A stretch of DNA of 64,000 nucleotides from Hymenobacter sp. 5317J-9. GTDB lineage: Bacteria > Bacteroidota > Bacteroidia > Cytophagales > Hymenobacteraceae. The translations under genes and the position numbers were made by a program. Below, piece by piece: positions 62,947 to 64,000 of this stretch (position 1 is the stretch's first letter; the number at the start of each line of letters is the position of its first letter). Location of the stretch: positions 1 to 64,000 of the forward strand of contig NZ_CP095051.1 of NCBI RefSeq assembly GCF_022921075.1, given 5' to 3'. The notes below the pieces were generated by a model. That model saw nothing but the letters and a program-made list of their open reading frames with translations, searched no databases and was not told the origin of the DNA.

Positions 62947-63615
62947 CTATTTAGAGCTTTGATTTACAATCGATGCCGCTTTTTGCACGCAGTTGCAGAG
63001 CTCATTTATTTCTGCCACTGCTTTGTCATCGGCTGGCTTCATTTCCAGTACCCCTAAGCCAGTAGCTGCTGCGTTGGCAAAGGAGATGCGATTCCCAACG
63101 GCAGCATCCAAAAACTGTAAGTACTCCGATTCGCGTAGCAGTTCGCCGACCTCTTCCTTGTACGTGCCGCGGGCATCGGCTTTGTTGATAAACGTCAGGC
63201 ACCGCAGGCCGGGGTTGAACGGATGCACTTCCGCAATCAGGTTCTCCACCTTGCGCAGGGTCCATATATCGAGCGAGCGCGGAGCGAACGGCACCAGGTA
63301 GGCTTGGGAGATGGTCAGGGCCGACCGCTGGCTGACCGTGTCCCGCCCCCCCGTGTCGATGATGATGTCGTCATACTTCGTGGCCAGCCGGGCCACGCTC
63401 GCGTGCAGCTCCCGTCCCGTTAGCTTCACGGCCGTGTAGCCAATCTCCCCATCCAACGACTGGTGCCGGAACGAGGTGAAGTCCGTAGCTGATTCCTGGT
63501 CGTCGGCGTCTACCAGAATAACGTCGCGTCCCTGTTGCAACAGAAACACTGTTAGGTTGGTGGCAATAGTCGTTTTGCCACTGCCTCCTTTGATACCACC
63601 TACCGTGTAAATCAT
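62947..63615 (-). CDS. parA: ParA-family partition ATPase
   Basis: The 222-residue protein has the deviant Walker A KGGSGKTT (residues 9-16), VDADDQESAT (A'), DDIIIDTGGRD (Walker B) and FINKADARG. It lacks an N-terminal HTH, so it is the small Type Ib ParA. It would segregate the replicon with the downstream RHH protein. Repeats of AGTTGT lie just before its start. Confidence 0.93.
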   Translation of the reverse strand: MIYTVGGIKGGSGKTTIATNLTVFLLQQGRDVILVDADDQESATDFTSFRHQSLDGEIGYTAVKLTGRELHASVARLATKYDDIIIDTGGRDTVSQRSALTISQAYLVPFAPRSLDIWTLRKVENLIAEVHPFNPGLRCLTFINKADARGTYKEEVGELLRESEYLQFLDAAVGNRISFANAAATGLGVLEMKPADDKAVAEINELCNCVQKAASIVNQSSK

Positions 63616-63639
63616 TGTTATGGATTTAAAACTAAAACC

Positions 63640-63675
63640 AGTTGTAATTTTAGTTGTAAAACTAGTTGCTAACTA
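63640..63675. repeat. 12-bp tandem repeats before parA
   Basis: Three units starting AGTTGT, AGTTGT and AGTTGC at 63640, 63652 and 63664 are spaced exactly 12 bp, 25-60 bp upstream of parA. They share the unit of the 62827-62946 array and are a probable operator for the RHH protein. Confidence 0.7.
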
Positions 63676-63770
63676 TTCACGGTACAAGCTGGGTCCGTGT
63701 GCTATGCTTAAAAAAGTAATTCTTCGGGGCGAATTGCTTACGGTAGGGGAGGGGCAGCATCAAAAATACA

Positions 63771-63829
63771 GCCAAGTACATAGTATTATTTTATTTTTAT
63801 TATACTAACTTCTTTTCAGTACTTGGCTA
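63771..63829. repeat. nested inverted repeats around AT-rich core
   Basis: AGCCAAGTAC (63771-63780) pairs perfectly with GTACTTGGCT (63820-63829). Inside lies a nearly pure A/T stretch with its own TAGTAT / ATACTA pair. It resembles a melting region or a double operator. The rest of 63830-64000 shows no gene. Confidence 0.4.
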
Positions 63830-64000
63830 GACCGTGCCAGATGTGAGTTTGAATTGGTGATTTCCCTAAGCAGCGTATTGGATTCTGTGTGCTGATTCGT
63901 TTCGGTGCTATCAGTATGAGGTGGTCTAGCGATATCTTTTCGTAAACTCTTAGTACCCGCCGAGGCTAAAAAACACTGCTACTGGGTGGCTTGCTGAAGC

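Overview
The window looks like part of a large plasmid or plasmid-borne island from a Bacteroidota bacterium, most likely Hymenobacter or a close Cytophagales relative. This is inferred from family content (DUF4396, DUF305, HMBD lipoproteins, Met-rich multicopper oxidase, HMA-AraC regulators), from Bacteroidota-type -7 boxes (TAnnTTTG), from high GC with AT-rich islands, and from a ParA/RHH partition locus plus Rep-like genes with no rRNA or tRNA.

Layout. 0-4 kb: small hypotheticals and two PD-(D/E)xK nuclease-like genes. 4-13 kb (mostly minus strand): DUF4396 membrane protein, two DUF305 lipoproteins, a frameshifted nuclease-like gene, the copA / cupredoxin / HMA-AraC operon and a trypsin-like protease. 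13-24 kb (plus): a metal-efflux block of His/Cys- and HMBD-containing secreted proteins, a TolC / adaptor / RND efflux set with a secreted acetolactate-decarboxylase-like protein inside it, and a second HMA-AraC regulator. 24-31 kb: HNH-like protein, Csp-type copper storage protein, CopZ-like chaperone, Met-rich DUF2231 protein, a multicopper oxidase fused to a CopB-like barrel, a DUF6122-like lipoprotein and a MORN-like secreted protein. Five promoters in 4-26 kb share one signature (ATGCAA, exactly 16 bp, then a TRTA-like box), so most copper genes probably form one regulon.

31-41 kb is a defence island: a three-gene Lamassu/ABC-3C-like system (DUF4297 nuclease, small middle protein, SMC-like ATPase), a tyrosine recombinase, and an AT-richer cluster (36.6-41.4 kb) in which four different proteins, one with an AbiTii domain, carry the same Gly/Asn/Gln module, three of them as two rungs exactly 20 residues apart. 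I consider this cluster the best candidate for an undescribed system. 41-53 kb: umuC and Tn3 remnants, a LysR/YeiH pair, an MBL hydrolase, DUF202, two YVTN beta-propeller proteins, a fourth DUF305 protein and a LytS/LytT two-component pair. 53-64 kb is plasmid-like: XRE regulators, two stand-alone Rep WH1-like proteins, a Tn554-like recombinase pair, two unknown genes, a Tn3 C-terminal remnant, and ParA with an RHH partner flanked by 12-bp phased repeats.

Six single-base losses, mostly in C or G runs, break five otherwise intact genes. They look like consensus errors of the assembly more than real decay.
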